Below are positions 28,126 to 36,836 of a DNA stretch of 64,000 bases, in pieces (position 1 is the stretch's first letter; each line of letters begins with the position of its first letter). A model generated the notes under the pieces. The model was not told the DNA's origin. It did not search any database and saw only the letters and a list, made by a program, of their open reading frames with translations. Source of the DNA: CAYZUC01 sp964481705 (GTDB taxonomy: Bacteria > Bacillota > Clostridia > Lachnospirales > Lachnospiraceae); assembly GCA_964481705.1 (NCBI GenBank), contig CAYZUC010000002.1:7578-71577 (forward strand), read 5' to 3'. A program made the translations under genes and the position numbers.

Positions 28126-28157
28126 ATTCTTTCCCCATAATCATTTCTTGATTTGCA

Positions 28158-28862
28158 CTACCAGCGCTTTACATTCTTCATATGACGTCCGGCGATTAGA
28201 TTCATAGCGACAATGATTGCTGCTGCGATACACAGAATAATCAAAACCCAGAAACCTGCAACTGCATAATTACCGTCTTGGATGACCATTGCTATCTTCT
28301 GAGAAATCGTACTTGTTTTCCCGGGAATATTTCCTGCCAGCATAGAGGTTGCGCCATATTCCCCCAAGGCGCGGGCAAATGTAAGAATCGTACCGGCTAC
28401 GACCCCCGGTCCTGCTGCCGGGATGACTACCTTCCAGAATATCGTAATCTCAGACATTCCCAGCGTTCTTGCAGCATAGATTAAATTCACGTCTATCTGT
28501 TCAAAAGCAGCTCTGGCATTTCGATACATCAATGGAAAGGAAATCACAACAGCGGCTAAAATACATCCCAGCCAAGTCTGTACCACCTTTACATCAAAGC
28601 TCTCATACAGGAATCGTCCCATCGGTCGTCTGGTACTAAATAGCAAAAGGAGAAGGAATCCCGCTACTGTGGGTGGCAAAACCATAGGCAAGGTAAGGAT
28701 GCCGTCCACAATCGCCTTCGTCTTCTTTCCCGCTTTTATCACCTTACGGGCTGCAAATAAGCCAAGAAAAAAGGAAAAGATAGTCGCTACAACTCCGGTT
28801 TTTATAGAAATCCATAAGGGACTCCAATCCAAAGATTTCACAAATTGCATAACATCAAACAT
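28158..28862 (-). CDS. modB: Molybdate ABC transporter permease
   Basis: 234 residues with about five membrane helices. The EAA-type coupling loop lies in the stretch YAARTLGMSEITIFWKVVIP at about residues 130-149, followed by GPGVVAGTILTFARALGEYG, highly typical of ModB. Encoded between modA and modC, 32 bases before modC. Forms the transmembrane channel that accepts molybdate from the ModA lipoprotein. Confidence 0.93.
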   Translation of the reverse strand: MFDVMQFVKSLDWSPLWISIKTGVVATIFSFFLGLFAARKVIKAGKKTKAIVDGILTLPMVLPPTVAGFLLLLLFSTRRPMGRFLYESFDVKVVQTWLGCILAAVVISFPLMYRNARAAFEQIDVNLIYAARTLGMSEITIFWKVVIPAAGPGVVAGTILTFARALGEYGATSMLAGNIPGKTSTISQKIAMVIQDGNYAVAGFWVLIILCIAAAIIVAMNLIAGRHMKNVKRW

Positions 28863-28944
28863 ACTAATCCCTTTCTGGCTAATACGCCGCAGGCTTTGGA
28901 CGCAAGCATAAATTTGCCGTGTGAAAAGATTCTTTTCGTGCGAT

Positions 28945-29931
28945 TTAATCTGTCACATTCGTATCAAAATAGTAGGTATCAAATATCTCTTTTGCCTCGT
29001 CAGAAACCAGAAAATCAACAAAATCCAAAGATGCCTTCTGCTGTAGTTCATCTGCTTCCGGATTGACAATCTGTGCTACCGGATAGATAACATCTCCTGA
29101 TAAGCTATAGTCTACCATTTCCAGAATTTTAATTTTATCTTCAAAACCATACGTATCGGATTTATAAACAGTACCTACCTCATTGGCTCCTTCGCTGATT
29201 GCTGCTGTAACAGCACCAACATTTGCACACTCGTTAATTTCTACTCCTCCTAATGCCTCGGAAATCTGTTTCGTCGTAATCGTAGAAGAATCCTCTACCT
29301 TCTCAAGCATACCCGACGCTATCAGTGCTTTTCTGGTGTAATTTCCAACCGGGACACTTCCATCTGCCAAAGCTAAGCTTGCTGCATCGCCCAGATTAGA
29401 AAGGCCGGTAACTTTTGTCTTACTGTCCGTCTGTGTAACAACACATACCTGATTATTTACCACATTATGTCTCGTTCCATCTACGACCAGCTTGTCCTCA
29501 TTCTGAAGCTTATCCATTTGCTTCTGGGCAGCTGAAAAGAACACATCGCAGGCTGCACCCTCTTCGATTTGCGTCATGAGTGTTCCGGAGCTGTCGTAGC
29601 TGCCAGTCACTGTTACATTCGGCTGTGTCTCGTTGTATTTCTTAATCAACTCACCCATAACGGTATTCAAACTCTTGGCTGCAAAAACTGTAATCTCTGT
29701 TTTGTCCAGAACCTCAGCATCTGAGGTAAGCGTTTCCGTAGCTTCTTCAGAAGCAACCTCTGTCGCGTTTTCCTCTGTCACAGCCTCCTCTGTTGCAGCC
29801 ACTGTTGTGTTTTCTGCTGCGGAAGCCGCCACTGTCACTTCCTCGACGTTTGTAGATGCACTGCTTCCACATCCCACGAGAGTGACTACCATCATGGTAG
29901 CCATAATACTTGTTAATAACTTTCTTCTCAT
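28945..29931 (-). CDS. modA: Molybdate-binding lipoprotein
   Basis: 328 residues. A signal peptide ends in the lipobox LVGC (Cys about residue 21), so the protein is anchored on the outer face of the membrane. An unusually long Glu/Thr/Val/Ala-rich linker covers about residues 25-75, then the ModA domain: TVFAAKSLNTVMGELIKKYN, GSYDSSGTLMTQIEEGAACDVFFSA (in parts), and a carboxy ending KEIFDTYYF. Binds molybdate or tungstate outside the cell and delivers it to ModB. Eighty-two bases separate it from modB. Confidence 0.93.
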   Translation of the reverse strand: MRRKLLTSIMATMMVVTLVGCGSSASTNVEEVTVAASAAENTTVAATEEAVTEENATEVASEEATETLTSDAEVLDKTEITVFAAKSLNTVMGELIKKYNETQPNVTVTGSYDSSGTLMTQIEEGAACDVFFSAAQKQMDKLQNEDKLVVDGTRHNVVNNQVCVVTQTDSKTKVTGLSNLGDAASLALADGSVPVGNYTRKALIASGMLEKVEDSSTITTKQISEALGGVEINECANVGAVTAAISEGANEVGTVYKSDTYGFEDKIKILEMVDYSLSGDVIYPVAQIVNPEADELQQKASLDFVDFLVSDEAKEIFDTYYFDTNVTD

Positions 29932-29954
29932 TAATCATTTCTCCTTACTTGATT

Positions 29955-30917
29955 TTATTTTTTATCTTCCAATGTTCTCGCACAATTTCCTGCTTTTCCA
30001 TTCAGGATGGCGAGACCATGAGGGAGCTGATCCAGAAAACACTCCATACTTTCTGTTACTGCTTTGGGACTTCCCGGCAGATTAATAATCAGCGTTCTGC
30101 CACGAATGACCGATACTTCACGACTAAGCATCGCCCTTTTTGTAATACTCATACTATAAGCTCTGATTGCCTCTGCTATTCCAGGGGCGTTTCTTTCTGC
30201 AACTGCCATAGTGGCCTCCGGTGTACAGTCAGTAGGTGAAAAGCCGGTTCCCCCCGTGGTTATAATGAGATTGACCTCACGACTGTCCGCCAGACGGATC
30301 AACTGTTGCTCAATGCTTCTCTGTCGATCCGGCAGCAGAACCCTCTCTACCACACGATAACCATTCTTCTCCAATTCTTCTGCAATGATCGGCCCACTTT
30401 TATCTTCCCTGTTACCTGCCGCACCCGAATCACTTAAAGTAACAACTGCTGCCGTATAACGTTCATCACGCTCCTCAAGCTGAATCATAGCATCGCCTTT
30501 TGCTATGGTTCCTGCGTGTAAAACCTCTGCAAAAGTCCCCTGTGTGGGCATGATGCATTCACCCATTCTCTTATATATCTCACAGTGACTGTGACACTCT
30601 TTTCCATGCTGTGTTAATTCCAGAATAACTTCTCCGCATTGAAATCTTGTACCAATCGGTATCTTCTGAAAATCAAATCCTTGTACCACCAGATTTTCTC
30701 CGAAAGCCCCCGGCAGGACATTCGCTCCTCTGGTGTTAAATTCCTCAATTTTTTCATAGGACAGAAGGCTGACCTGACGATGCCAGTTTCCACCATGTGC
30801 ATCTCCTTCAATTCCAAAATCTTTCAAAAAGACCGCATGGGGAACCTCTTTTTTTTGAGTTCCTCTTTGAACACTCGTACAAATCGCTATCACACGTCCC
30901 TTGCTTCGATCACTCAT
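29955..30917 (-). CDS. MOSC domain-MogA/MoaB fusion
   Basis: 320 residues from ATG 30917, which has GGGGAGAGG six bases upstream; eight extra codons to 30941 lack such support. Residues 1 to about 150 form a MOSC domain (DFGIEGDAHGGNWHRQVSLL, PGAFGENLVVQGFD, GKECHSHCEIY), a fold that binds the molybdenum cofactor or its sulfur. Residues about 158-320 are MogA/MoaB-like molybdopterin adenylyltransferase (AAVVTLSDSG, TTGGTGFSPTDCTPEAT, INLPGSPKAVTE). MogA activates molybdopterin as MPT-AMP ahead of MoeA. The fusion lies between moaA and modA in the molybdenum operon. Confidence 0.9.
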   Translation of the reverse strand: MSDRSKGRVIAICTSVQRGTQKKEVPHAVFLKDFGIEGDAHGGNWHRQVSLLSYEKIEEFNTRGANVLPGAFGENLVVQGFDFQKIPIGTRFQCGEVILELTQHGKECHSHCEIYKRMGECIMPTQGTFAEVLHAGTIAKGDAMIQLEERDERYTAAVVTLSDSGAAGNREDKSGPIIAEELEKNGYRVVERVLLPDRQRSIEQQLIRLADSREVNLIITTGGTGFSPTDCTPEATMAVAERNAPGIAEAIRAYSMSITKRAMLSREVSVIRGRTLIINLPGSPKAVTESMECFLDQLPHGLAILNGKAGNCARTLEDKK

Positions 30918-30933
30918 ATGTATCCTCTCCCCT

Positions 30934-31938
30934 CTAGCCACCTATACTGGTCATAACTCGTCCTTCCATCACTTCTTTTTCCTGTATGGTTTGTGATGGT
31001 GTTGTACCTTCCTTTTGAAACTGATGGCACTCCGGTTTATCCAAAACATTCTGACGGATGATACGTATCAATTCCTCATCCTTCACACCATCCCTCAACA
31101 GCTTCTTCAAATTCGTATACCCTTGGTATTGTAAACAGGTTTTTAAGATGCCATCTGAGGTAAGACGGATTCGATTGCATTGCTTGCAAAACTTATGGGA
31201 CAAGGCACTGATCAATCCGATATGCCCAACAAATCCTTCTGGTTTGTAATATCTGGCGGGGCCATTTCCCAGTCTCTTCTCTACCGGCTGCATGCTTCCA
31301 TAGGAATCCTCTAATAGATGAATGATTTCGTCTTCCTTTAATCCATGAAAATCTTTTCCTTTTCCAATCGGCATCATCTCAATAAAGCGCACCTCGACCG
31401 GTGATGATTTTGCATAGGCCGCAAGTCTAACCAGTTCATCCTCATTTATTCCACGCATTGGTACACAATTAATCTTCACGGAAGTGATTCCGACCTCCAG
31501 CGCTTTTTGAATGGATGATAATACCCTTGGAAGATCATCGGTTCCTGTTACTTCCTTGAACTGCACTCGGTCCAGAGTATCCAGACTAATATTAACTCCA
31601 TCCAAGCCTGCTATTTTTAATTCTTCCAGGTAATCCTCTAAAACAGCCCCATTTGATGTCATGGTAACCTGATTGATTCCCTTTATTTTATGTATCTTTT
31701 CTACCAGAAGAGGAAAGTCCTTTCTCATCAGGGGTTCTCCGCCAGTGAGCTTCACCTTTTTAATCCCAAGTCCTGCAAATAATGTACATAACCTCACAAT
31801 CTCTTCGTAGCTCAGAATGTCTTTATGTGACAGATGCGCAAACTCCCCACTGGGCATACAGTAGGAACAGCGAAAATTGCATCTGTCTGTAACCGAAATC
31901 CTAAGATAGTCTATTTCTCTATGGAATAAATCCTCCAT
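30934..31938 (-). CDS. moaA: GTP 3',8-cyclase MoaA
   Basis: 334 residues, first step of molybdenum cofactor synthesis: a radical SAM enzyme converting GTP to 3',8-cyclo-GTP. The SAM cluster motif is CNFRCSYCMPSG, the second cluster motif CKQCNRIRLTSDGILKTCLQ, and the chain ends in the essential Gly-Gly (TSIGG). Between them LTGGEPLMRKDFP and ISLDTLDRVQF are typical. Twenty-six bases downstream of moaC. All functional residues I can check are present. Confidence 0.95.
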   Translation of the reverse strand: MEDLFHREIDYLRISVTDRCNFRCSYCMPSGEFAHLSHKDILSYEEIVRLCTLFAGLGIKKVKLTGGEPLMRKDFPLLVEKIHKIKGINQVTMTSNGAVLEDYLEELKIAGLDGVNISLDTLDRVQFKEVTGTDDLPRVLSSIQKALEVGITSVKINCVPMRGINEDELVRLAAYAKSSPVEVRFIEMMPIGKGKDFHGLKEDEIIHLLEDSYGSMQPVEKRLGNGPARYYKPEGFVGHIGLISALSHKFCKQCNRIRLTSDGILKTCLQYQGYTNLKKLLRDGVKDEELIRIIRQNVLDKPECHQFQKEGTTPSQTIQEKEVMEGRVMTSIGG

Positions 31939-31964
31939 TTTTCCTCCATTCCCGAGTTCGTTTC

Positions 31965-32444
31965 TTACTCTATACGCACGAAATCTCCGCTCTTTCCTCC
32001 GCTTTTACTGCAAAGATGTATTTCCCCCAGTTCCATGGACTTGTCAATTGCTTTACACATATCGTAGATGGTCAATAATGCAACCGATACACCAGTCAAA
32101 GCCTCCATCTCAACTCCGGTCCTGCCTTCCGTCTTTACCTGACACACCGCTTTTATCTGCAGTTGATCCGGAAAAAGCTCAAAGGTAACTTTTGCATTGG
32201 ACAGATTCAGTACATGGCACATCGGAATAAGCTCCGAAGTCCTCTTCGTACCCATGATTCCTGCAACCTGAGCCACCGTAAGCACATCACCTTTCTTCAC
32301 GGTACGACCTACAATCGCATCAAATACTTCTTGATTGACCGTTATCGTCCCCTCTGCTACTGCAATCCGTCTGGTTTCCCTTTTATCCGATACATCCACC
32401 ATGACGGCGTTGCCGTTGTCATCAAAATGATTCCACTCTCCCAT
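31965..32444 (-). CDS. moaC: Cyclic pyranopterin monophosphate synthase MoaC
   Basis: 159 residues from ATG 32444, preceded by AGGGAGGAAACTG; an upstream frame of 20 residues is not needed. Converts the MoaA product to cyclic pyranopterin monophosphate. Motifs: VDVSDKRETRRIAVA, KGDVLTVAQVAGIMGTKRT and TGVEMEALTGVSVALLTIYD with catalytic Lys/Asp region DMCKAIDK. The start overlaps the stop of the MoeA-like gene (TGATG, 32442-32446), implying coupled translation. Confidence 0.95.
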   Translation of the reverse strand: MGEWNHFDDNGNAVMVDVSDKRETRRIAVAEGTITVNQEVFDAIVGRTVKKGDVLTVAQVAGIMGTKRTSELIPMCHVLNLSNAKVTFELFPDQLQIKAVCQVKTEGRTGVEMEALTGVSVALLTIYDMCKAIDKSMELGEIHLCSKSGGKSGDFVRIE

Positions 32445-33479
32445 CAGTTTCCTCCCTTTCCGAATCCACAATTGGGAAAGGTGCATTGGGAACATGATAG
32501 ACATAGTCCCCCCTGACCCAAAGTAGCAAAATCATCTTTAACAAGACGTTCTCCTGCCAAAAGTCTTGGCAGCGCAAGGTCAAAAATTGTTCTTTTCGCA
32601 TACATAACACAACCAGGAAGCCCCATGATCGGGATATCCTCATAATAAGCCAGCATAAACATCGCTCCCGGAAGTACCGGTGCTCCATATGTAATAATCT
32701 CGGTCGATGCATTTCGGATAGAAAGAGGGGTTCTGTCATCCGGATCCACACTCATACCACCGGTACAGATAATCATCTGAGCACCTTTCGAAATCCACTC
32801 CTGTATAGCACCCGTGACCATCTCNNNNNNNNNNATCATCATTGCACTTTGATGTTCCCATTATTTCCACATCATACTCCTGTAATTTCTCAATGACGAC
32901 CGGGGTAAAGGTATCTTGAATCAATCCTTTATAAATCTCACTTCCTGTAGTCACAATCGCCGCCCTTTTCTTCTTAAATGGAAGAATGTTAAAAACAGGC
33001 GATGTGCCGGCGACCTCTCTGGCACGATTCATTTTATCCTGTTCAATAACCAATGGAATAATCCTTGTACCGGCAATTCTATCTCCTTTTTTTACCGGGA
33101 AATTACCATGTCTGCTTGCAATCATCATTTCACCCAATGCATTTACCCGATTCATAGCAGATACATCAATTTTCAATAGTCCATCACAATCAGCAAGAAG
33201 CTCAATCTTTCCTTCCTTTACCTTAGAAGGATGCATATTTGCTCCCTGACAGATCTGTCTAAGAATCTCTGCAGCATCATTTTCATGAAGCATACCTTCC
33301 TGCCTTTCCCATACATAAAGATTCTCCTTTCCAACAGAAAGCAGAACCGGAATATCTTCCTCGGTGACAATATGTCCCTTACGAAAGATGGCATCCTTGG
33401 TAACTCCCTTAATAATCTGTGTAATATCCTGACATAGTACGCTTCCTACAGCGTCCACTGTTTTCATTATCTTCATCAT
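32444..33479 (-). CDS. MoeA-like molybdopterin-binding protein, interrupted by an assembly gap
   Basis: A single gene broken only by the 10-N gap at 32825-32834. The amino part (from ATG 33479, with GGAG just upstream) reads LCQDITQIIKGVTKDAIFRKGH and NALGEMMIASRHGNFPVKKGD; it then enters a MoCF-type domain (AAIVTTGSEIY). After the gap the other frame continues MIICTGGMSVDPDDRTP, LPGAMFMLAYY and GLPGCVMYAKRTIFD, ending with a CxxC-x4-CGFGK tail. About 340 residues in all, as expected for the clostridial MoeA-like molybdopterin-binding proteins. The frame change reflects the arbitrary gap length and is not a mutation. Probable second molybdenum-insertion enzyme. Confidence 0.85.
32825..32834. 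other. Assembly gap (10 N)
   Basis: Ten consecutive N inside the MoeA-like gene. The coding frame before and after differs by one position, so the true missing length is not ten; a multiple of three would restore one continuous frame. Confidence 0.98.
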
Positions 33480-33512
33480 AATCTCCAATCCCTCGTGTAA
33501 AAGAATCATCCC

Positions 33513-33848
33513 TCACAATCGAAATGTCTGCTGAAAGATTTCCTCACTTAGTTCCTGCATTTTCCTGTAATAAGTATCATACTTCAGCAAAAAATCTTTT
33601 CCCTCTGCTGTCAAAACAGAACCGCCACCATTCTTTCCACCACTGGTGCGTTCTATAAAACGAAATCCCATTACTCTCTCTATTTTGTTAACCATACGGC
33701 ATGCTTTATTGTAAGACATCTGCATCTTCTTTGAGGCTTGATTCAAGGATCCCGTCTGTTCTACATGATGAAGCAGCTCTGAGACTCCAATACCGCAAAA
33801 ATGCTCCCCTTCATCCGATAACAGTAAAAGCTTGATCCGCTGTTTCAT
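33513..33848 (-). CDS. modE: ModE-type winged-helix regulator, DNA-binding domain only
   Basis: 111 residues matching the amino-terminal winged helix-turn-helix of ModE: GIGVSELLHHVEQTGSLNQASKKMQMSYNKAC in pieces, then RFIERTSGGKNGGGSVLTAEGKDFL. E. coli ModE has additional TOBE domains that bind molybdate; these are absent, so molybdate sensing is indirect or uses another partner. It heads the minus-strand molybdenum operon, and a ModE-like operator lies 41-64 bases upstream, implying autoregulation. The ribosome site AGGAGG precedes ATG 33848. Confidence 0.88.
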   Translation of the reverse strand: MKQRIKLLLLSDEGEHFCGIGVSELLHHVEQTGSLNQASKKMQMSYNKACRMVNKIERVMGFRFIERTSGGKNGGGSVLTAEGKDFLLKYDTYYRKMQELSEEIFQQTFRL

Positions 33849-33888
33849 AATCTTCGTTCCTCCTGATAAGTAGCCCTGTTAATAATAC

Positions 33889-33912
33889 CGTTATTCTTTA
33901 TCAAGCATAACG
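33889..33912. promoter_or_regulatory. ModE-type operator CGTTAT-N12-ATAACG
   Basis: Perfect 6-base inverted arms CGTTAT (33889-33894) and ATAACG (33907-33912) with 12 bases between them. From memory this is the arrangement of the E. coli modA operator. It is placed before the modE-like gene, next to TATTAT, a possible -10. A further copy, TGCGTTAT, occurs at 33955-33962 and forms an 8-base inverted repeat with ATAACGCA at 33907-33914, so the site may be compound. Confidence 0.7.
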
Positions 33913-34074
33913 CATTGCAAAAAAATAAGCAACATCTTTTGGTGTTCTTCATCTTGCGTTATAATAACAGTACTGTAAGTAGAATCTCTTTTCATCGTCC
34001 TTTGCAGCAAAATGCAAGTACTGCATAGAATCTAATATAAAATCCTTTATACTTGGGATAGAAGGAGCGAAAGA

Positions 34075-35010
34075 ATGAATTACATTTCCAATATGAACGA
34101 AGCTTTGGCATATATAAATGAGAATATAGACAAGGAAATTGATTTAGACAAAATCAGTAAAATTGCCTGTATGTCAAAATCCAGTTTTCAAAAGATGTTT
34201 CTATTTATCGCAGATACCTCAATTGGTGAGTACATCCGAAAGCTTAGACTAAACCTGGCGGCGCAAGACTTGATTAACACAGATGAGAAAATCATTGATA
34301 TCTCACTCAAATATGGTTATGAATCAGCCGCAGCATTTTCCAGAGCCTTTAAGAATTTATATGGAAAGACACCAAGTCTGGTGCGTGAGGACAAAACAAT
34401 AGAATTCTTTCCCCCAATCAAAATCGAAATCGAGATAAGTAAAGGAGAAATGAAAATGAATAACAAAGCAATCATTAAGGTTGAAGAACATCGGGGAGAA
34501 AAAGCAATATGCTTTGAGGTGGACTGTTACGATGCCGAAGAACGCGCATGGGGACAAATGTCAAAGTGGTGTAAAGAGAACATACCGGACAGAACTGCCA
34601 GACGTTACGTAGGGTTAGCGCCCAAAGGACACCACCCAGACGGAGAACCTCACAAAGATGCCAGCGAACATGTTAAACACCCTTATCAGGCGATGATGCT
34701 CCTTATTGGTGAAGAAGGTCATGCAGAGACTTTTCATGGTATGCCGGTGGTCGATGCTCCAGAAGGAATATATCTGGTCAATGATGTTGCCCTTAATCAA
34801 TTTGACAATGACGGGAATCTGGACATGGCCTTAAGCATGATGAAAGCATCCGATGCTTTTATGGAATTCGTTCAAAACACGGATGGATATGAGTTTGATA
34901 TGAAAAAAGGTGTTTTTTACGAGGAGCACATTTTTTCAGAAGACTGGTTCCAAAAAGGAGGATTACCAACAGCATTTAAAATGTGGGTGCCCGTTATCTC
35001 GCACCTTTGA
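34075..35010 (+). CDS. AraC-family regulator with GyrI-like effector domain
   Basis: 311 residues. An AraC-type double helix-turn-helix at residues 8-105 (IDLDKISKIACMSKSSFQKMF, then IIDISLKYGYESAAAFSRAFKNLYG) is followed by a GyrI/BmrR-like ligand domain from about residue 125 to the end. This MarA/Rob-like layout responds to small hydrophobic or drug-like molecules. ATG 34075 follows GAAGGAGCG. It is divergent from the modE operon and may share its control region. The 3' end overlaps the convergent mocA-like gene by 17 bases. The target genes are unknown. Confidence 0.88.
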   Translation: MNYISNMNEALAYINENIDKEIDLDKISKIACMSKSSFQKMFLFIADTSIGEYIRKLRLNLAAQDLINTDEKIIDISLKYGYESAAAFSRAFKNLYGKTPSLVREDKTIEFFPPIKIEIEISKGEMKMNNKAIIKVEEHRGEKAICFEVDCYDAEERAWGQMSKWCKENIPDRTARRYVGLAPKGHHPDGEPHKDASEHVKHPYQAMMLLIGEEGHAETFHGMPVVDAPEGIYLVNDVALNQFDNDGNLDMALSMMKASDAFMEFVQNTDGYEFDMKKGVFYEEHIFSEDWFQKGGLPTAFKMWVPVISHL

Positions 35011-35605
35011 TATAATCACAGATTCTTTGGAACTCATTCTGGTAATCAGCATCCATGCTGCATCCCTGATCTTCAACCGGAACCTCAAGCGTCTCCCCCT
35101 CGTATTCCTTCCAAAGCTCTCTGATGCCCTCACCTTGAAATTCCAAGACCCTTTTTGTACATTCACTCCTTATGAATGGCGGATGTTTGCGGTGTCCCTC
35201 AAGAACAGGAAAAATAACCTTGGCAGCTGACTTCTCTGCTAAGGTTATCATTTTTCTATATGTATCACTCGAAATAGCCGGCATATCCCCCGGAGTCAAA
35301 AAATAGCCATCACATTCTCCCATTGCTGCCAGACCTATCTGAATGGAATCGAGCATTTGTGTCGTTTCATAATCCGGATTAAAGACAATCTGAAGCTCTC
35401 TTCCATCTCCTTCCATACTGCGGAGAACTGCCTCCACTTCTTCTCCACGATAACCGACTACTACCGTCACACTGGAAATTCCCGCTTCCAACATATGACT
35501 GACTGTAGTTTCAATCATGGTTCTCCCATCAATCCTCATCAATGGTTTAAACTCTTTCATACGTTTTGACATTCCTGCTGCCAGAACCAAACCATATACT
35601 CTCAT
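34994..35605 (-). CDS. MocA/YgfJ-like molybdenum cofactor nucleotidyltransferase
   Basis: 203 residues of the NTP-transferase fold: LVLAAGMSKRMKEFKPLM at the start, VVVGYRGEEVEAVL, LTPGDMPAISSDTYRKMI, and FPVLEGHRKHPPFI. This matches MocA (CTP:molybdopterin cytidylyltransferase) and YgfJ, which accompany xanthine dehydrogenases that use MCD; MobA-type enzymes make MGD instead. Here it is distinct from the MobA domain at 15011-16303, so this genome can plausibly make both cofactor forms, MCD for the hydroxylases and MGD for formate dehydrogenase. Confidence 0.87.
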   Translation of the reverse strand: MRVYGLVLAAGMSKRMKEFKPLMRIDGRTMIETTVSHMLEAGISSVTVVVGYRGEEVEAVLRSMEGDGRELQIVFNPDYETTQMLDSIQIGLAAMGECDGYFLTPGDMPAISSDTYRKMITLAEKSAAKVIFPVLEGHRKHPPFIRSECTKRVLEFQGEGIRELWKEYEGETLEVPVEDQGCSMDADYQNEFQRICDYIKGAR

Positions 35606-35671
35606 ACTTCCTCACCCTGATTCATCGCACCCTGCCCCTCTTTTCAGTTACTTTTCTTTTACTACATCTTA

Positions 35672-36790
35672 CTATTTCCCATTAATTCCTGCAATAATCT
35701 CCATTGAATTCTTCCCCGCCATACAAATATAACTGCATGTACCACATCCAATGCAACGTTCCGGGTGAAATGCATCGAATCCTTCCTTTTGTCCCTTTTC
35801 TTTCGCACGGATAATACCACGAACATCTACTCCCATCGGACAATTCTTGGAACATCCTCCACATCCTTTGCATTTTGAATTGGATTCGTATTGAAATCCT
35901 ACTCCGCATCCAATGAATCCCGTAGTCGCATCGACTACCTCATCTTCCTCAAGCTTATGTGCAAGAAGTGCACCCCCGCCGGTATAAAGGTCTGTCTTTC
36001 CCGGAAATAGTTCCTTAGCCAGTTCGGACACCTTCATACCCATAGGAGCCTCTACAATTCTAGCTGTTCCATTGGTCAGATTAGAAGCAGTCAGATAGCG
36101 ACTTCTTTGCTGTGCAGGTGTTCCAAATAACATAGAAATCTGTAAGAGGGATTGAACATTCATAACCAGAATTCCCTTTTGGGCTGGTATTTCATTCGAA
36201 GAAAGTGCCTTTCCCAACACAGCCTTTATCAATACCATCTCCTGTCCCATTGGATAACGGTTTGGGACCTTGACATAAGTATATGTACTGTCAGAAGCAA
36301 CATCATCAATTTTGCCTGCCAAATATGTCTGATTAATAGATAGCGCAGATGTTATTAACCGAATACCATCTCTTACCTCCTCCAACTTATGGGAGAGAAT
36401 CCATTCATCATGTAAAAGACTGGGTTCACATTCTACAGCATTAACAATCAGAACTCGATCGGAGTGATTCGATTCTATGAAAGTCTGAAGCTTATCTGCT
36501 ATCGGAAATCCACCGCCACTCATACCTTGAAGTCCGGCTTCCCTTATTCCACTTAGTAACGTTTCTTCTGTTATTGCTGCTATTGCTGCAGGTTTTAATC
36601 TGTTATTGTCATTACTCCCGTTGCAAAAGGATACCGGCGCGGCACTCTCAAGCTGAACTACTTTATTGAGTTTCATTTTGGGAGCCTCCATGCGTACTCT
36701 TCCATATCTCTTTTTTGCGGCACGCTGTGCTTTCTTCATACCCTTATTCTTACGTACTGTTTTCTTGTTCAATAATGCTGTCATTTCCAT
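35672..36790 (-). CDS. RnfC/PrdC-like electron-transfer protein with two [4Fe-4S] clusters
   Basis: 372 residues. A Lys/Arg-rich amino end (residues 9-42) precedes a NuoF/RnfC-like flavin-nucleotide fold (LQGMSGGGFPIADKL, VNAVECEPSLLHDEW, NRYPMGQEMVLIKAV). An SLBB-like stretch follows, then a carboxy dicluster ferredoxin (CKGCGGCSKNCPMG and CIGCGTCSYICMAG). It resembles RnfC and the proline-reductase partner PrdC, soluble hubs that pass NADH electrons to reductases. No other rnf gene is present, so it is not part of an Rnf membrane complex here. Beside the mocA-like gene and the xanthine dehydrogenase cluster it may carry electrons to or from the molybdenum enzymes. Confidence 0.82.
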   Translation of the reverse strand: MEMTALLNKKTVRKNKGMKKAQRAAKKRYGRVRMEAPKMKLNKVVQLESAAPVSFCNGSNDNNRLKPAAIAAITEETLLSGIREAGLQGMSGGGFPIADKLQTFIESNHSDRVLIVNAVECEPSLLHDEWILSHKLEEVRDGIRLITSALSINQTYLAGKIDDVASDSTYTYVKVPNRYPMGQEMVLIKAVLGKALSSNEIPAQKGILVMNVQSLLQISMLFGTPAQQRSRYLTASNLTNGTARIVEAPMGMKVSELAKELFPGKTDLYTGGGALLAHKLEEDEVVDATTGFIGCGVGFQYESNSKCKGCGGCSKNCPMGVDVRGIIRAKEKGQKEGFDAFHPERCIGCGTCSYICMAGKNSMEIIAGINGK

Positions 36791-36836
36791 AGTGTTTTCC
36801 TTTCCCGCGCATCCTTTCGCGCATCCTTTGTCATAT

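Noticed and set aside
32444..33509. Two separate molybdenum cofactor genes at the 10-N gap
   Set aside because: Motifs continue across the gap as one MoeA-like protein; the frame change is due to an arbitrary gap length.
34357..35166. Minus-strand frames overlapping the AraC-type gene
   Set aside because: Shadows of the real plus-strand regulator; no domain or start support.
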